A stretch of DNA of 64,000 nucleotides from Rhodococcus sp. 4CII (GCF_014256275.1 NZ_JACCFE010000002.1:2604001-2668000), one strand, 5' to 3'; counted from the stretch's first letter, positions 9,155 through 18,021 are shown. Notes: a model not told the origin generated them from the letters alone. Translations and numbers: made by a program.

Positions 9155-10207
9155 ATGCATCCCCTCACCAACCGGTATACCCGCCTGATCGGAATCGACC
9201 ACCCGATCGTCCAGGAAGGACTCGGCCCGTTCCGGACTCCCAAACTCGCGGCCGCTGTCTCCAACGCAGGTGGGTTGGGGACGGTCTCGATGCCCGGCAT
9301 GCCTACCGACCTCGAGGCGGGCGCACGCACGTTCCGCGAACATATCGAGGAGTGCGCGTCCCTGACCAGCAATCCGTTCGCAGTGAACATTCCGGTCGGT
9401 GTCGACGGCAACGGCGTCGTACTGCCGTTCACCGACGTCTACATCCGCACGGTGCTCGAGGCTCGGCGATCAGATTCGGCACTGACCGACCAGTTGACCG
9501 TACTCACCACCTCGGCGGGCTTCCCCGGCGACTACATCGGGCCGATCAAAGACGCCGGCATGATCCACCAACACAAGGTGGGGTCCACGAGGCAGGCCGT
9601 CAAGGCCGCAGACGCCGGTGTCGACGTCGTCATAGCTGCGGGATTCGAGATGGGCGGCCACGCACCCAGCAAAGCCGTTCACTCGTATGTATTGATTCCC
9701 AGCGTCACCGAAGCTGTCGACGTTCCGGTTCTGCTCACCGGCGGCGCCCGCGATGCCCGGGGACTCGCATCGGCGCTGGCGATGGGTGCGGACGGTGTGG
9801 CGATGGGAACCCGGTTCATCGCCAGCACCGCGAACTCCGACTGGCATCCGGCGTATATCCAGGCGATTCTCGGCGCCGGGGAGGGAGACGACGTCGCATT
9901 CGACGGTGTCTACGGACCGTGCCGAGGCCTGCGCAATGCGGCATCGAAGAGGCTCACGAATCACCAGGAGTCGGCGGGTGAAATCCTCGATACCGTCGAA
10001 CTCACACGGTGGAAGATCGAATCGATGCAGCGCGCTCAGACAGACGGGGATGTCACCGACGGCCTGGTCCTGACCGGACAGGTGGCGTCCGCGATCAACG
10101 ACGTCATCGATATCGCCGAGTTCGTCCCTCGCATGGCGTCCGAGGCGGCCGACATCCTTCGCCGACTCGCATCCGCGTTGCCGACACCGGTGCCGACGCC
10201 GGCCTGA
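9155..10207 (+). CDS. Nitronate monooxygenase / 2-nitropropane dioxygenase-like flavoprotein
   Basis: The 350-aa FMN-dependent TIM barrel shows the family's N-terminal IDHPIVQEG, the AAVSNAGGLGTVS strand, GADVVIAAG-like VDVVIAAGFEMGGHAPS with the central histidine, LLTGGARDARGLASALAMGADGVAMGTRF for phosphate binding, and a late RNAASKRL. A GGCAGGAG ribosome site precedes the ATG. Many proteins of this family in catabolic islands are not true nitronate oxidases and may act as NAD(P)H:quinone or enoyl reductases. Its place between a CoA ligase and a PaaX-like regulator suggests a role in the same acyl pathway. Confidence 0.8.
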   Translation: MHPLTNRYTRLIGIDHPIVQEGLGPFRTPKLAAAVSNAGGLGTVSMPGMPTDLEAGARTFREHIEECASLTSNPFAVNIPVGVDGNGVVLPFTDVYIRTVLEARRSDSALTDQLTVLTTSAGFPGDYIGPIKDAGMIHQHKVGSTRQAVKAADAGVDVVIAAGFEMGGHAPSKAVHSYVLIPSVTEAVDVPVLLTGGARDARGLASALAMGADGVAMGTRFIASTANSDWHPAYIQAILGAGEGDDVAFDGVYGPCRGLRNAASKRLTNHQESAGEILDTVELTRWKIESMQRAQTDGDVTDGLVLTGQVASAINDVIDIAEFVPRMASEAADILRRLASALPTPVPTPA

Positions 10208-10247
10208 ACAGATTCCGGCAGCGGTGGTTCGAATGGTCGCGGATAGC

Positions 10248-11099
10248 ATGTCGTCCGTGACCGAATCAATGTCGAAGCCGGCGGCGGGTGGGTCGAGCTC
10301 GGTTGGCAGCGCGCGTTCCGCACTCATCTCGATTCTCGGCGAGTTCGTCGCTCCGTACCGTCGACCGGTGCGGACGGCGGCGCTGCTCTATGCCCTCACC
10401 GGCCTGGGCTTCGGGGAGGCTGCCAGTAGGCAGGCAATCGCTCGCGCAGGTGCATCCGGTCTGATCACCGCCAAACGAGACGGTCGCGAGACGAAGTGGA
10501 GCCTCACCGAGCGGGGCCATCAGCTGTTCATCGAAGGCACGATGCGGGTGTTCCCGGACGCGTCCCAGGCCGGGCGATGGGACGGCCGGTGGCTCGTCGT
10601 CATCGCTCCTGTTCCCGAGTCGCACCGGGCAGTACGGAAGAAGCTGTATGCCGCGTTCCGATGGGCCGGTTTCGGCAACCCCAGTCCCGGCGTGTGGGTC
10701 ACCCCGCACGTTGATCGACTGGCCGAAGCCACGAAGGTGATCGATTCCCTCGGACTGTCGCCGAACACCGTCTCCTTCATCGGGTCGCCCGCAGCCGCCG
10801 GCATCTCGGAGGACGAGTTGGTGCACCGCTCGTGGGATCTGGAGAAGATCGCCCACGACTACGACGACCTCTTGACCAGGTTCGCAGACAAGAAAGGCCT
10901 GTCGGGCGAGGCCGCACTGTTCGCCCACCTGGAGTTGGTGGATGCACTCCGACAGACGCCCTACATGGACCCGCACCTGCCGGACGTCCTCCTGCCCGAC
11001 TGGCCCGGTCTCGGGGTCGTGAAACGACTCCAGGATTTCCGCACCGAGTGGGCACCTGCAGCGCACGCGCACTGGCTGTCGATAGCGCGCCTCGACTGA
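10248..11099 (+). CDS. PaaX-like transcriptional regulator
   Basis: This 283-aa protein has an N-terminal winged helix (ARSALISILGEFVAP through ASRQAIARAGASGLI and WSLTERG), then the PaaX core (GRWDGRWLVVIAPVPESHRAVRKKL, RWAGFGNPSPGVWVTPH) and the PaaX C-terminal region. Relatives bind aryl-CoA esters and repress catabolic operons. It equals the regulator at 23281..24132 in length and layout. The start is uncertain: I use the ATG at 10248; 10224 and a GTG at 10257 are alternatives. It ends 137 bases before cassette 2 and is a good candidate to control it. Confidence 0.85.
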   Translation: MSSVTESMSKPAAGGSSSVGSARSALISILGEFVAPYRRPVRTAALLYALTGLGFGEAASRQAIARAGASGLITAKRDGRETKWSLTERGHQLFIEGTMRVFPDASQAGRWDGRWLVVIAPVPESHRAVRKKLYAAFRWAGFGNPSPGVWVTPHVDRLAEATKVIDSLGLSPNTVSFIGSPAAAGISEDELVHRSWDLEKIAHDYDDLLTRFADKKGLSGEAALFAHLELVDALRQTPYMDPHLPDVLLPDWPGLGVVKRLQDFRTEWAPAAHAHWLSIARLD

Positions 11100-11147
11100 A
11101 ACACCGGCTCGACACGTTCGGGCACACCTCTGCGCCTATCTAGTTTT

Positions 11148-11183
11148 ACATTTCTCGACAGCACATGTCCTGAAATGTATAGT
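11148..11183 (+). promoter_or_regulatory. Putative operator and -10 element ahead of cassette 2
   Basis: ACATTTC (11148-11154) and GAAATGT (11172-11178) form a perfect 7-base inverted repeat with a 17-base spacer. A TATAGT hexamer (11178-11183) overlaps the right arm and sits 52 bases before the GTG of the BcrC-like gene. The layout fits a repressor site at a promoter; a PaaX-like regulator is the nearest candidate. Confidence 0.45.
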
Positions 11184-11235
11184 TCCGGGCAGCGCCGTTG
11201 CGGTGCGTTTCACTTGAGGAAGTTGAAGGAGAACA

Positions 11236-12408
11236 GTGAGCGAACTCCACGCACCCTCGCTGGCCACGCTGCGAACTGCCGCCGACGATCCGGTTTCGTA
11301 CGCACAGAATTGGAAAGACACACATCGACGACCCGTCATCGGCTCGTTCCCCATGAACTTTCCGTCGGAGATCGTGCATGCTGCAGGCGCCTTGCCGGTG
11401 ATCGTTCAAGAGAGCAAGACACCGATCACCGAGGGTCGTAGCATGCTCGCCGAGTTCTACTGCGGATACACCAGGAGCGTCGCCGACCAGGCGGCCCTCG
11501 GCGAACTCGACGTGTTCGACGGATTCGTCGCTGCCGACCACTGCGTACAACTTCTGGGCGCCGTCGATGCCATCCGCTATGTACGGCCCGAAAAGCCGGT
11601 GCATTTCGCGCAGTTCACCAGCGCGATGGATGACGCCTGGACCAAACCGCGCGTCGACAGTCGAATCGGCGACCTGAAGACCGAGATCGAAACCGTCGTC
11701 GGCACTGCCGTGACCGCCGAGGACCTCGCACGCAGCATCGGACTGTTCAATGCGAACCGTCGCCTGCTCCGCCGGTTCTACGACTTGCGCCGATCAGGCC
11801 TGATACGCATCACTGCCGGCGAGATGCAACTTCTCGTCAAATCGAGCATGGTCATGGATATCGAGGAGCACACGTCCGTCCTCGAGACATTGCTCGATCG
11901 ACTCGTGTTGCGCGATCAGGCACCGGATGACCTGGTGCGGCTGCATCTTTCGGGCCATTTCTGCCACGCACCCAAACCTGAGATCCTCGACGTCATCGAG
12001 GAATCCGGCGGACTCGTCGTGGACGACGACCTGTACACCGGCTACCGATACATTTCTACCGATGTCCCCGAAAGTGACGATCCACTGAAGGCGCTGTCGA
12101 CGTGGTACATGCAGCGAAACATCAACGCACCGTGCCCTACTCGTGTTACCAGCAAGGTTGACTGGGATACGTACCTACTGAATTCGCTTGCGGAAAGCCG
12201 CTCGGTCGGGGTCGTCGTGCTGATGGCCAAATTCTGCGAGCCGCACATGCTGTACTACCCGGAGTTACGCAAGGCGCTCGAAGAGCACGATGTGCCATCG
12301 CTGTTGATCGAGACCGAACACGAGGGCATTCCGGTGGAGACGTTGCGGACCAAGATGGAGACATTCATCGAGCGCATCCGCCGTCATTCTGCACCCGTCC
12401 CTGCCTGA
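11236..12408 (+). CDS. 2-hydroxyacyl-CoA dehydratase / benzoyl-CoA reductase family subunit, BcrC-like (cassette 2)
   Basis: A 390-aa HgdB-superfamily subunit close in length to BcrC/BadD (about 385 aa). Family landmarks include SFPMNFPSEIVHAAGALP near the N-terminus, LSGHFCHAPKPEILDVIEE, VVDDDLYTGYRY, NINAPCPTR and MAKFCEPHMLYYPELRKAL near the C-terminus, which supply the conserved cysteines expected to hold a [4Fe-4S] cluster. It should form a heterodimer with the BcrB-like protein encoded 29 bases downstream. The GTG start has GAAGGAG placed 7 bases upstream. The VVDDD segment and C-terminal FCEP motif favour the BcrC branch over HgdB, but reductase versus dehydratase activity cannot be settled here. 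Confidence 0.85.
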   Translation: MSELHAPSLATLRTAADDPVSYAQNWKDTHRRPVIGSFPMNFPSEIVHAAGALPVIVQESKTPITEGRSMLAEFYCGYTRSVADQAALGELDVFDGFVAADHCVQLLGAVDAIRYVRPEKPVHFAQFTSAMDDAWTKPRVDSRIGDLKTEIETVVGTAVTAEDLARSIGLFNANRRLLRRFYDLRRSGLIRITAGEMQLLVKSSMVMDIEEHTSVLETLLDRLVLRDQAPDDLVRLHLSGHFCHAPKPEILDVIEESGGLVVDDDLYTGYRYISTDVPESDDPLKALSTWYMQRNINAPCPTRVTSKVDWDTYLLNSLAESRSVGVVVLMAKFCEPHMLYYPELRKALEEHDVPSLLIETEHEGIPVETLRTKMETFIERIRRHSAPVPA

Positions 12409-12437
12409 TTCGTAACCCACGTTCGAAGGAGTTCGTA

Positions 12438-13775
12438 GTGTCGATCGCAACGCCCCGAGACAAGACCAACCGATTGTCGAGCACTCGAGTCGGCGGAAAG
12501 ATGACCGCCGATTACTGGGACAACATCTTCACCGCCAAGGAGCGTGGCAAGCACGTTGTCTGGTACAACGGTTCCGCCCTCAACCCCATCTTTCAGGCAG
12601 CGGGCCTCGAATGGTGCCACGGTGAGGCGTTCGCCGCCCGCCTCGCCGCACAGCACCTCGAGGAGCCGGCCCAGGCTGCTGGTTCCGAGTACGGCTATAT
12701 CGGTGAGCTCTGCTCGTATGCCCGAACTCATCTCGGGTGTGCCGTCTTGACGCAGAAGAACGTCAACGAACGCGAAAGCGGCGTCGTAGGAATGCTCGAC
12801 CAACAGGAACTCGCAGCCAAACTTCCCGCACCAGATTTCTTCGTCAACGGATATGCAGGCTGCAGCACCGGTCAGCAATGGGACGCGATGACGTATCGAG
12901 TCTTCGACCGAAAGCTCCCCATCTTCAACGTGTCGATTCCGATGCTGTGGGGCAACAAGCCGGACGCCGGATACATGCGCGGTGAAGAGTGGAACGAGGC
13001 CAGCACCTACGTGGAAGGCCAGCTGCGGGAATTGGTCAAATTCCTCGAGCAGCAAACCGGGCGACCGTTCGACTGGGATGCGCTGAGCGAGAGCATGTCC
13101 TACATCAAGAAGGCATCGCGACTGCGCCTCGACGCGATGGAACTGTGCACGCTCGCTCCGACGCCGGCAACTTATTGGGACTGGGTCGCCAGCATCGCAC
13201 CCATCAACTTCCTCCCCGGTAATCAGGCACTCGTCGACTACTTCGCGGGTGTGAAAGCCGAGATCCAGCAGCGAATCGTCGACGGCGTCTCCGCCGTCGC
13301 AAATGAGCGGTACCGCGTGTACTTCGACGGCATAATGAACTGGAACAAACTCGGATTCCTCACCCGCAAGTTCGCCGAGTACGACGTCGCTGTGGTCGCC
13401 GGTCGCTACACGCATGAATCCTTCTGGCAGGAACCGCAACTCATCGATGTCGACAATCCGCTGCGCGGGATGGGCCAACACTACCTGCTGTGCCCACTGA
13501 ACCATGGGCTCAAGAATCTTCAGGAATTGCTGCTCAAGCGCCTCGACCAGTACTCCATCGACGGTATCGCATTCCACTCGACTCGCACGTGCCGAGCAAT
13601 GACGAATCCACAGTCGATGCTGGCCAAGGCAGCCGAACGGGAACGCGGGGTCAAGTCGTTCGTCTTCGAGGGCGACGTCGCGGACGCTTCGTTCTACAAC
13701 GATGAGCTGTTCGACAGCCGCCTCGAGGCGATGTTGGAGGCCATCGACGTGCAGCGGATGAAGACGATGGTCTGA
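12438..13775 (+). CDS. 2-hydroxyacyl-CoA dehydratase / benzoyl-CoA reductase family subunit, BcrB-like (cassette 2)
   Basis: The 445-aa paralogue of the protein at 65..1390; the two match nearly end to end, with identical stretches such as ELCSYARTHLGCAVLT and RPFDWDAL. Cysteines in EWCHGEAF, ELCSYAR, HLGCAV, GCSTGQQW, LLCPLNHG and RTCRAMTNP are conserved. It should pair with the BcrC-like subunit just upstream to make the catalytic heterodimer. GTG start with AAGGAG upstream; the stop codon overlaps the ATPase start (TGATG). Confidence 0.87.
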   Translation: MSIATPRDKTNRLSSTRVGGKMTADYWDNIFTAKERGKHVVWYNGSALNPIFQAAGLEWCHGEAFAARLAAQHLEEPAQAAGSEYGYIGELCSYARTHLGCAVLTQKNVNERESGVVGMLDQQELAAKLPAPDFFVNGYAGCSTGQQWDAMTYRVFDRKLPIFNVSIPMLWGNKPDAGYMRGEEWNEASTYVEGQLRELVKFLEQQTGRPFDWDALSESMSYIKKASRLRLDAMELCTLAPTPATYWDWVASIAPINFLPGNQALVDYFAGVKAEIQQRIVDGVSAVANERYRVYFDGIMNWNKLGFLTRKFAEYDVAVVAGRYTHESFWQEPQLIDVDNPLRGMGQHYLLCPLNHGLKNLQELLLKRLDQYSIDGIAFHSTRTCRAMTNPQSMLAKAAERERGVKSFVFEGDVADASFYNDELFDSRLEAMLEAIDVQRMKTMV

Positions 13776-14710
13776 TGAACTGGTACGTGATGGGCGTGGA
13801 CCTCGGCTCGACGACGGCCAAGGCCACCGTCGTCGACCAGGACGGTGGCCTGGTCGGCTCGAGTGTTGTCCAGATGGGTGCCGTCAGTAGAGATGCGGTG
13901 ACCCGCGCAATGAACCGGGCGCTGACGGCCGCAGATGTCACTCAGGACGACATCAGACGAACCATCAGCACAGGATACGGGCGCAAGCTCGTTCCCGGCG
14001 CCGACCGGTCGTTCACCGAGATCACCTGCCATGCGCGCGGAGCAGCAGCTCTGCACCCGGGGGTCCGATTGGTCATCGATATCGGCGGGCAGGACAGCAA
14101 AGTCATTGCGGTCGACTCCGACGGTTTGGTGGATCGCTTCGCCATGAACGATCGGTGTGCGAGCGGGACCGGGCGATTCTTCGACGTGCTCGCCCGCGCA
14201 CTGGAAGTCGATGTCGAGGAGGTGGGCAGTCTTGCGCTGGCGGGTGCCGACGGCCTGGAAGTCAGTAGCATGTGCGCCACCTTCGCCGAGACGGAGGTGA
14301 TCTCCCTCCTGGCTCAGGGGCAAGCCAAGTCTGATATCGCCGCCTCGGTCCACAAAGCTGTTGCCGCGAGAACCCTCGGTTTGGTCGCCCAGGTCGGCAA
14401 GGCGACGCCGACCGTCATGACCGGCGGTGTCGCCCAGAATGCGGCAGCCAGGCATTACATCGAATTGGCATTGCGTCACCCTCTCGAACTGCTCGAGCAG
14501 CCACAGATCGCAGGGGCCTACGGCGCCGGCCTTCTGGCACGGGACGAGTACGCAGGATCGGTCGCCTCGACCGAATCGCGTGATGGCGCAGCCAAGCAGC
14601 AGCTGGCCACGCGGGCAGCGGGAATAGTTCCCCAATGCGCCGGTTGCGACGGAACCGCCGGTGACCACAGCCACGTCTCGATTCCGCTGACGGTGCGGAC
14701 CACGACATGA
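13775..14710 (+). CDS. Acyl-CoA dehydratase/reductase activating ATPase (BadF/BadG/BcrA/BcrD family, cassette 2)
   Basis: This 311-aa activator shows GVDLGSTTAKATVVD, STGYGRKLVPG, ITCHARG, DIGGQDSKVIAVD, MNDRCASGTGRFF and EVSSMCATFAETE. The two bridging cysteines of the intersubunit [4Fe-4S] cluster are present, as in its paralogue at 1396..2292. The C-terminal extension has another Cys pair (PQCAGC). Its start shares one base with the preceding stop and its own stop overlaps the next start (ATGA), so the four genes from 11236 to 15171 look like one translationally coupled unit. Confidence 0.9.
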   Translation: MNWYVMGVDLGSTTAKATVVDQDGGLVGSSVVQMGAVSRDAVTRAMNRALTAADVTQDDIRRTISTGYGRKLVPGADRSFTEITCHARGAAALHPGVRLVIDIGGQDSKVIAVDSDGLVDRFAMNDRCASGTGRFFDVLARALEVDVEEVGSLALAGADGLEVSSMCATFAETEVISLLAQGQAKSDIAASVHKAVAARTLGLVAQVGKATPTVMTGGVAQNAAARHYIELALRHPLELLEQPQIAGAYGAGLLARDEYAGSVASTESRDGAAKQQLATRAAGIVPQCAGCDGTAGDHSHVSIPLTVRTTT

Positions 14711-15171
14711 GCCCCGTGCATGACGCCACGACCTTCATCGTGGGTGGTGATCATGGAGCCGGTTTGCTGATTGCGCATCGACTCGTCGAACTCGGCGCGC
14801 AGCGCATCGGTCTGATCGGCCGCGCTGTCGAACAAGGTGAAATTGCGGCGAGAGGGCTGTTCGAATCGGCGTCGGGTATTTGGGCGCTGTCGGGAGCCGG
14901 GGATCTATCATCGAACGAGGACGCCTGTCGAATGGTGGCGGAACTCGCAGCGTCACTCGGTGACGCCGACATTCTCATCAACTGTCTTCCCGGCGACAAT
15001 GCCGTCACTGATGTTGTACTGAATTCCATGCGTGCACTCGGCCACGGAACCGTTGTGACCGTCGGCGGGGCTTCTGAGTCCGATTCCGGCGGTGTGCGTG
15101 TCCGGTCGGTCGCCCTCGACGAGGATCTCGTCGTTGCGAACGAGGTGCTCGCCCGACTGCGACACAACTAG
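14707..15171 (+). CDS. Short Rossmann-fold protein, truncated SDR-like
   Basis: Only 154 aa, about 60% of a normal SDR. The N-terminus FIVGGDHGAGLLIAHRL resembles a dinucleotide-binding beta-alpha-beta, followed by INCLPGDNAV and a strand VVTVGGASES, after which the protein stops without a YxxxK. Coupled by ATGA to the activase, so it is probably expressed with cassette 2. It may be a cofactor- or CoA-binding accessory protein or a decayed SDR. The full-length SDR at 6313..7104 also lacks YxxxK. Confidence 0.6.
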   Translation: MSPVHDATTFIVGGDHGAGLLIAHRLVELGAQRIGLIGRAVEQGEIAARGLFESASGIWALSGAGDLSSNEDACRMVAELAASLGDADILINCLPGDNAVTDVVLNSMRALGHGTVVTVGGASESDSGGVRVRSVALDEDLVVANEVLARLRHN

Positions 15172-15194
15172 TACCCGGCTCCGCGCCGCGCCGC

Positions 15195-16529
15195 CTACTC
15201 GGGGAGCTTGGTGCCTGCCGTTTCCTTCAGGCGGAGTGCGCCGAGGAGGACGAGAACCGAGCATCCGATGAAGTAGCCTGCCGGCGCCAGGGGCATTCCC
15301 GTGGCCGAGACCAGCCACGCGCAGACGAACGGTGCGGTACCGCCGAGAAGAGTCTGGGAGAGATTGGTCCCCAGCGCGACGCCGCTGTACCGGATACGGG
15401 CGGAGAGCATCTCGGTGAAGGACGCGTAAGCGGGGCCGACGGACATCGCGACCGGAATTCCGAGGACGCTGTGGGCGACCACTGCGGCGATCGACGAGCT
15501 TCCCGACATCAGACTCAGGCACGGAACGGCGAGAACGATTCCGGAGACCGCCGCACCGATGTACACCGGACGGCGGCCGACTCGATCGGCCAGTTCACCG
15601 GAGAAGAGCATGACCCCGGACGCCACGAGCAGCGCGATGCAGGTGGAGAGGAACGACAGTTGCGGGTTGTGACCACCGACGGTCTGCAAGTAGATCGCGC
15701 CATAGGTGAAGGTCACATAGAAACCGCCCGACACCATTCCCATCAGGCAAGCGATCCGGACGATGGTCCCCCTATCGGTGCGAAGCAATTCTGCTACCGG
15801 GACCTTCGAGGTGTCTCCACTGCGCTCGAGCTTTCGGAACTCGGGTGTGTCATCCAACCTCGACCGGATCCAGATTCCGACGAATGCGAGAGGCAGGCTG
15901 AGGATGAACGGAATTCGCCATGCCCATGACAGAACCTGCTCGGACGTGAAGACGGCGTTGACGAATAGCGCTGAGAGGGAGGCCAGGAGGAGGGCGACAT
16001 TCGATCCGACGTTCACGCTCGACGTGTACCGGGCCCGGTGTCTCGGCGGGGCGGATTCGGCCACGTAGGCCGTGGCGCCGCCCAGTTCACCGCCGGCCGC
16101 CAACCCCTGAAGGCATCGAAGGGCCACCAGGGACACTGTTGCCCAGATTCCCAGAGTCGCGTAGGTGGGAAGAACGCCCACTCCGAGCGTTGCCGCGCAC
16201 ATGAGCAGGATCGTCAGTGACAGTGCGCGTTTTCGGCCGTATCTGTCCCCGATGTGGCCGAACAGTATCCCGCCGGGAATCCGGAGGAAGAAGGCGACGG
16301 CGAAACTGGCGAGTGTGCTGAGAAGTCCCACCGCCGGGTCGTCAGAATGGAAGAACAGGGCGGCCAAAACTGTGGCCATGTAACCGTAGAGTCCGAAATC
16401 GTAGTACTCGACGGCAGTTCCGACTATCCCACCGGATAGGACCTTCCGAAGCGGGGGCGCCGGATTCGGCGACAACGCTCCGGGAAGTGCCACTTCAGTG
16501 TGCTCGTCGAGCGGATCCGCGAAACTCAT
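15195..16529 (-). CDS. MHS-family metabolite:H+ symporter (MFS)
   Basis: A 444-aa, 12-helix transporter. The loop 2-3 signature GHIGDRYGRKRAL, the RCLQGLAAGGELGGA segment and the second-half repeat GELADRVGRRPVY are typical of the ShiA/ProP metabolite-H+ symporters, which import organic acids or betaines. The ATG has AAGGAG upstream. Convergent with cassette 2 and divergent from the acyl-CoA dehydrogenase at 16818. It likely imports the carboxylate used by this island. Confidence 0.85.
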   Translation of the reverse strand: MSFADPLDEHTEVALPGALSPNPAPPLRKVLSGGIVGTAVEYYDFGLYGYMATVLAALFFHSDDPAVGLLSTLASFAVAFFLRIPGGILFGHIGDRYGRKRALSLTILLMCAATLGVGVLPTYATLGIWATVSLVALRCLQGLAAGGELGGATAYVAESAPPRHRARYTSSVNVGSNVALLLASLSALFVNAVFTSEQVLSWAWRIPFILSLPLAFVGIWIRSRLDDTPEFRKLERSGDTSKVPVAELLRTDRGTIVRIACLMGMVSGGFYVTFTYGAIYLQTVGGHNPQLSFLSTCIALLVASGVMLFSGELADRVGRRPVYIGAAVSGIVLAVPCLSLMSGSSSIAAVVAHSVLGIPVAMSVGPAYASFTEMLSARIRYSGVALGTNLSQTLLGGTAPFVCAWLVSATGMPLAPAGYFIGCSVLVLLGALRLKETAGTKLPE

Positions 16530-16738
16530 TGGTACTCCTTCGTGGGCCGCGGCGAGGCGGCAGGTGAGGGATGGCGATGCGAGGGAAGACGGGCAGCACC
16601 GACCTAATACATGAGACATTTCGACTGACCAAGACTTGGTATGCGTCCGAAGTAGGCCAAGTGTAGCGGATATCACACGTTCCGCCAGAGTGAAATTTCC
16701 TCGGCGAAGCCGCCGTCGCGAAACTTCGGACGAAAATA

Positions 16739-16767
16739 TTGACCCGGTCGTATCTAGTGTCTAAGTT
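16739..16767 (+). promoter_or_regulatory. Putative promoter of the acyl-CoA dehydrogenase operon
   Basis: TTGACC (16739-16744), a 17-base spacer and TAAGTT (16762-16767) lie 50 bases before the ATG at 16818. The rest of the 288-base divergent gap (16530-16817) shows no gene. Confidence 0.5.
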
Positions 16768-16817
16768 CAAAGCAGGGCGTCGCGCCCGTCACAGCGATCG
16801 AAACGGGCAGGAGCATC

Positions 16818-17963
16818 ATGGATTTCTCATTGACGGACGAGCAGGAACAGTTCGTCGCCGAAGTCGGCAGACTGGCGGCGAAGCACCTCGCCCCGCACTA
16901 CCAGGAAGATGACCGGAACGGCCAGATGAACGGCGAGGTCCGCAAGGTCATGGCGGACGCGGGACTGTTCGGTCTCCGCATTTCCGACGAGTACGGCGGA
17001 CAGGGCGCCGACGCAGTCACCGTGGGACTGGCCGCCGAGGAGGTCTCCCGCGCGAACATCAACGCCGCCTACATGATTCTGTCGACTGCGCTGGTGTCCG
17101 ACATCCTGATGAACAACTGCACCCGACAGCAGCAGGAAACCTGGCTGCCGTCGATCGCGGACGGGTCGGTGTATCCCACTCTCGCACTCACCGAGCCCGA
17201 CCACGGCTCTGATGCGGCGCACCTGACCCTCGAGGCACGGCGGGAGGGCGATGGCTGGAAGCTGTACGGGGAGAAGACCTCCATCACGTTCGCCGACGAG
17301 GGCGATCGTGTCGTCGTGTTCGCGCGGACCGGTGGTGAGGGGGCGCGGGGAATCAGTGCCTTCTACATCGACTCCCATCGCGAGGGGCTGTCCATCGCAC
17401 GCCTGGCCGATGTGGCGAACCGCGCGGTGGGACGCTGCTCGTTGTACTTCGACGGCGTCGTTGTCACACCGGACGAACTCATCGGCGGGGAAGGCCAGGG
17501 GTTCATTTCGGTCATGCAGGGCTTCGAGTACTCCCGTGCCGTCATCGGGCTGATGGCACTGGGCGCCGCCCAGGCCGCCCTGGCCGATGCTTTCGCGTAT
17601 GCCCGCGAACGGACCACGTTCGGGGCGCCGATCGGGACCCGGCAAGGTGTCGCCTTTCCCCTGGTCGAGCAGGCGACCTATCTCGCCGGCGCCCGCCATC
17701 TGTGCTACGAGGCACTGTGGCGCAAGGACCAGGGGCTCGATCACGCGGTTCAGGCGAACATGGTCAAGTGGTGGGCACCGGTCGTCGGTGTCGACACGAT
17801 CCACCAGTCGCTGTTGACCTTCGGTCATGCCGCGTGGTCCGAAGACAACCCGCAGATGCAGCGACTCCGCGACACCATGGGTTTCGAGATCGCCGACGGC
17901 ACCGCGCAGATCGCGAAGCTCGTGGTCGCGCGGGAACTGCTCGGCCGACGCTACGCCCCCTGA
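16818..17963 (+). CDS. Acyl-CoA dehydrogenase
   Basis: A 381-aa FAD flavoprotein of the usual length. The N-terminal all-alpha domain begins MDFSLTDEQEQF; the middle domain has TLALTEPDHGSDAAHL and YGEKTSITFAD; the C-terminal domain has YARERTTFGAPIGTRQGVAFPL and ends with the GTAQIAKLVVARELLG helix. It would desaturate an acyl- or cycloalkyl-CoA at the alpha-beta position and pass electrons to ETF. Relatives include cyclohexanecarboxyl-CoA dehydrogenase (AliB), an attractive but unproven match. A ligase gene follows 58 bases downstream. Confidence 0.85.
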   Translation: MDFSLTDEQEQFVAEVGRLAAKHLAPHYQEDDRNGQMNGEVRKVMADAGLFGLRISDEYGGQGADAVTVGLAAEEVSRANINAAYMILSTALVSDILMNNCTRQQQETWLPSIADGSVYPTLALTEPDHGSDAAHLTLEARREGDGWKLYGEKTSITFADEGDRVVVFARTGGEGARGISAFYIDSHREGLSIARLADVANRAVGRCSLYFDGVVVTPDELIGGEGQGFISVMQGFEYSRAVIGLMALGAAQAALADAFAYARERTTFGAPIGTRQGVAFPLVEQATYLAGARHLCYEALWRKDQGLDHAVQANMVKWWAPVVGVDTIHQSLLTFGHAAWSEDNPQMQRLRDTMGFEIADGTAQIAKLVVARELLGRRYAP

Positions 17964-18021
17964 GTTCTTCGGCGCCCCAACGCGCCACCCCCTCTGCCGT
18001 CCACCGATGAAACGGATTGCC

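Noticed and set aside
65..13775. Double-cubane cluster protein (DCCP) as identity of the HgdB-type subunits
   Set aside because: DCCPs are single-subunit HgdB relatives. Here the genes come as a BcrC-like plus BcrB-like pair with an activase, as in BCR or dehydratases.
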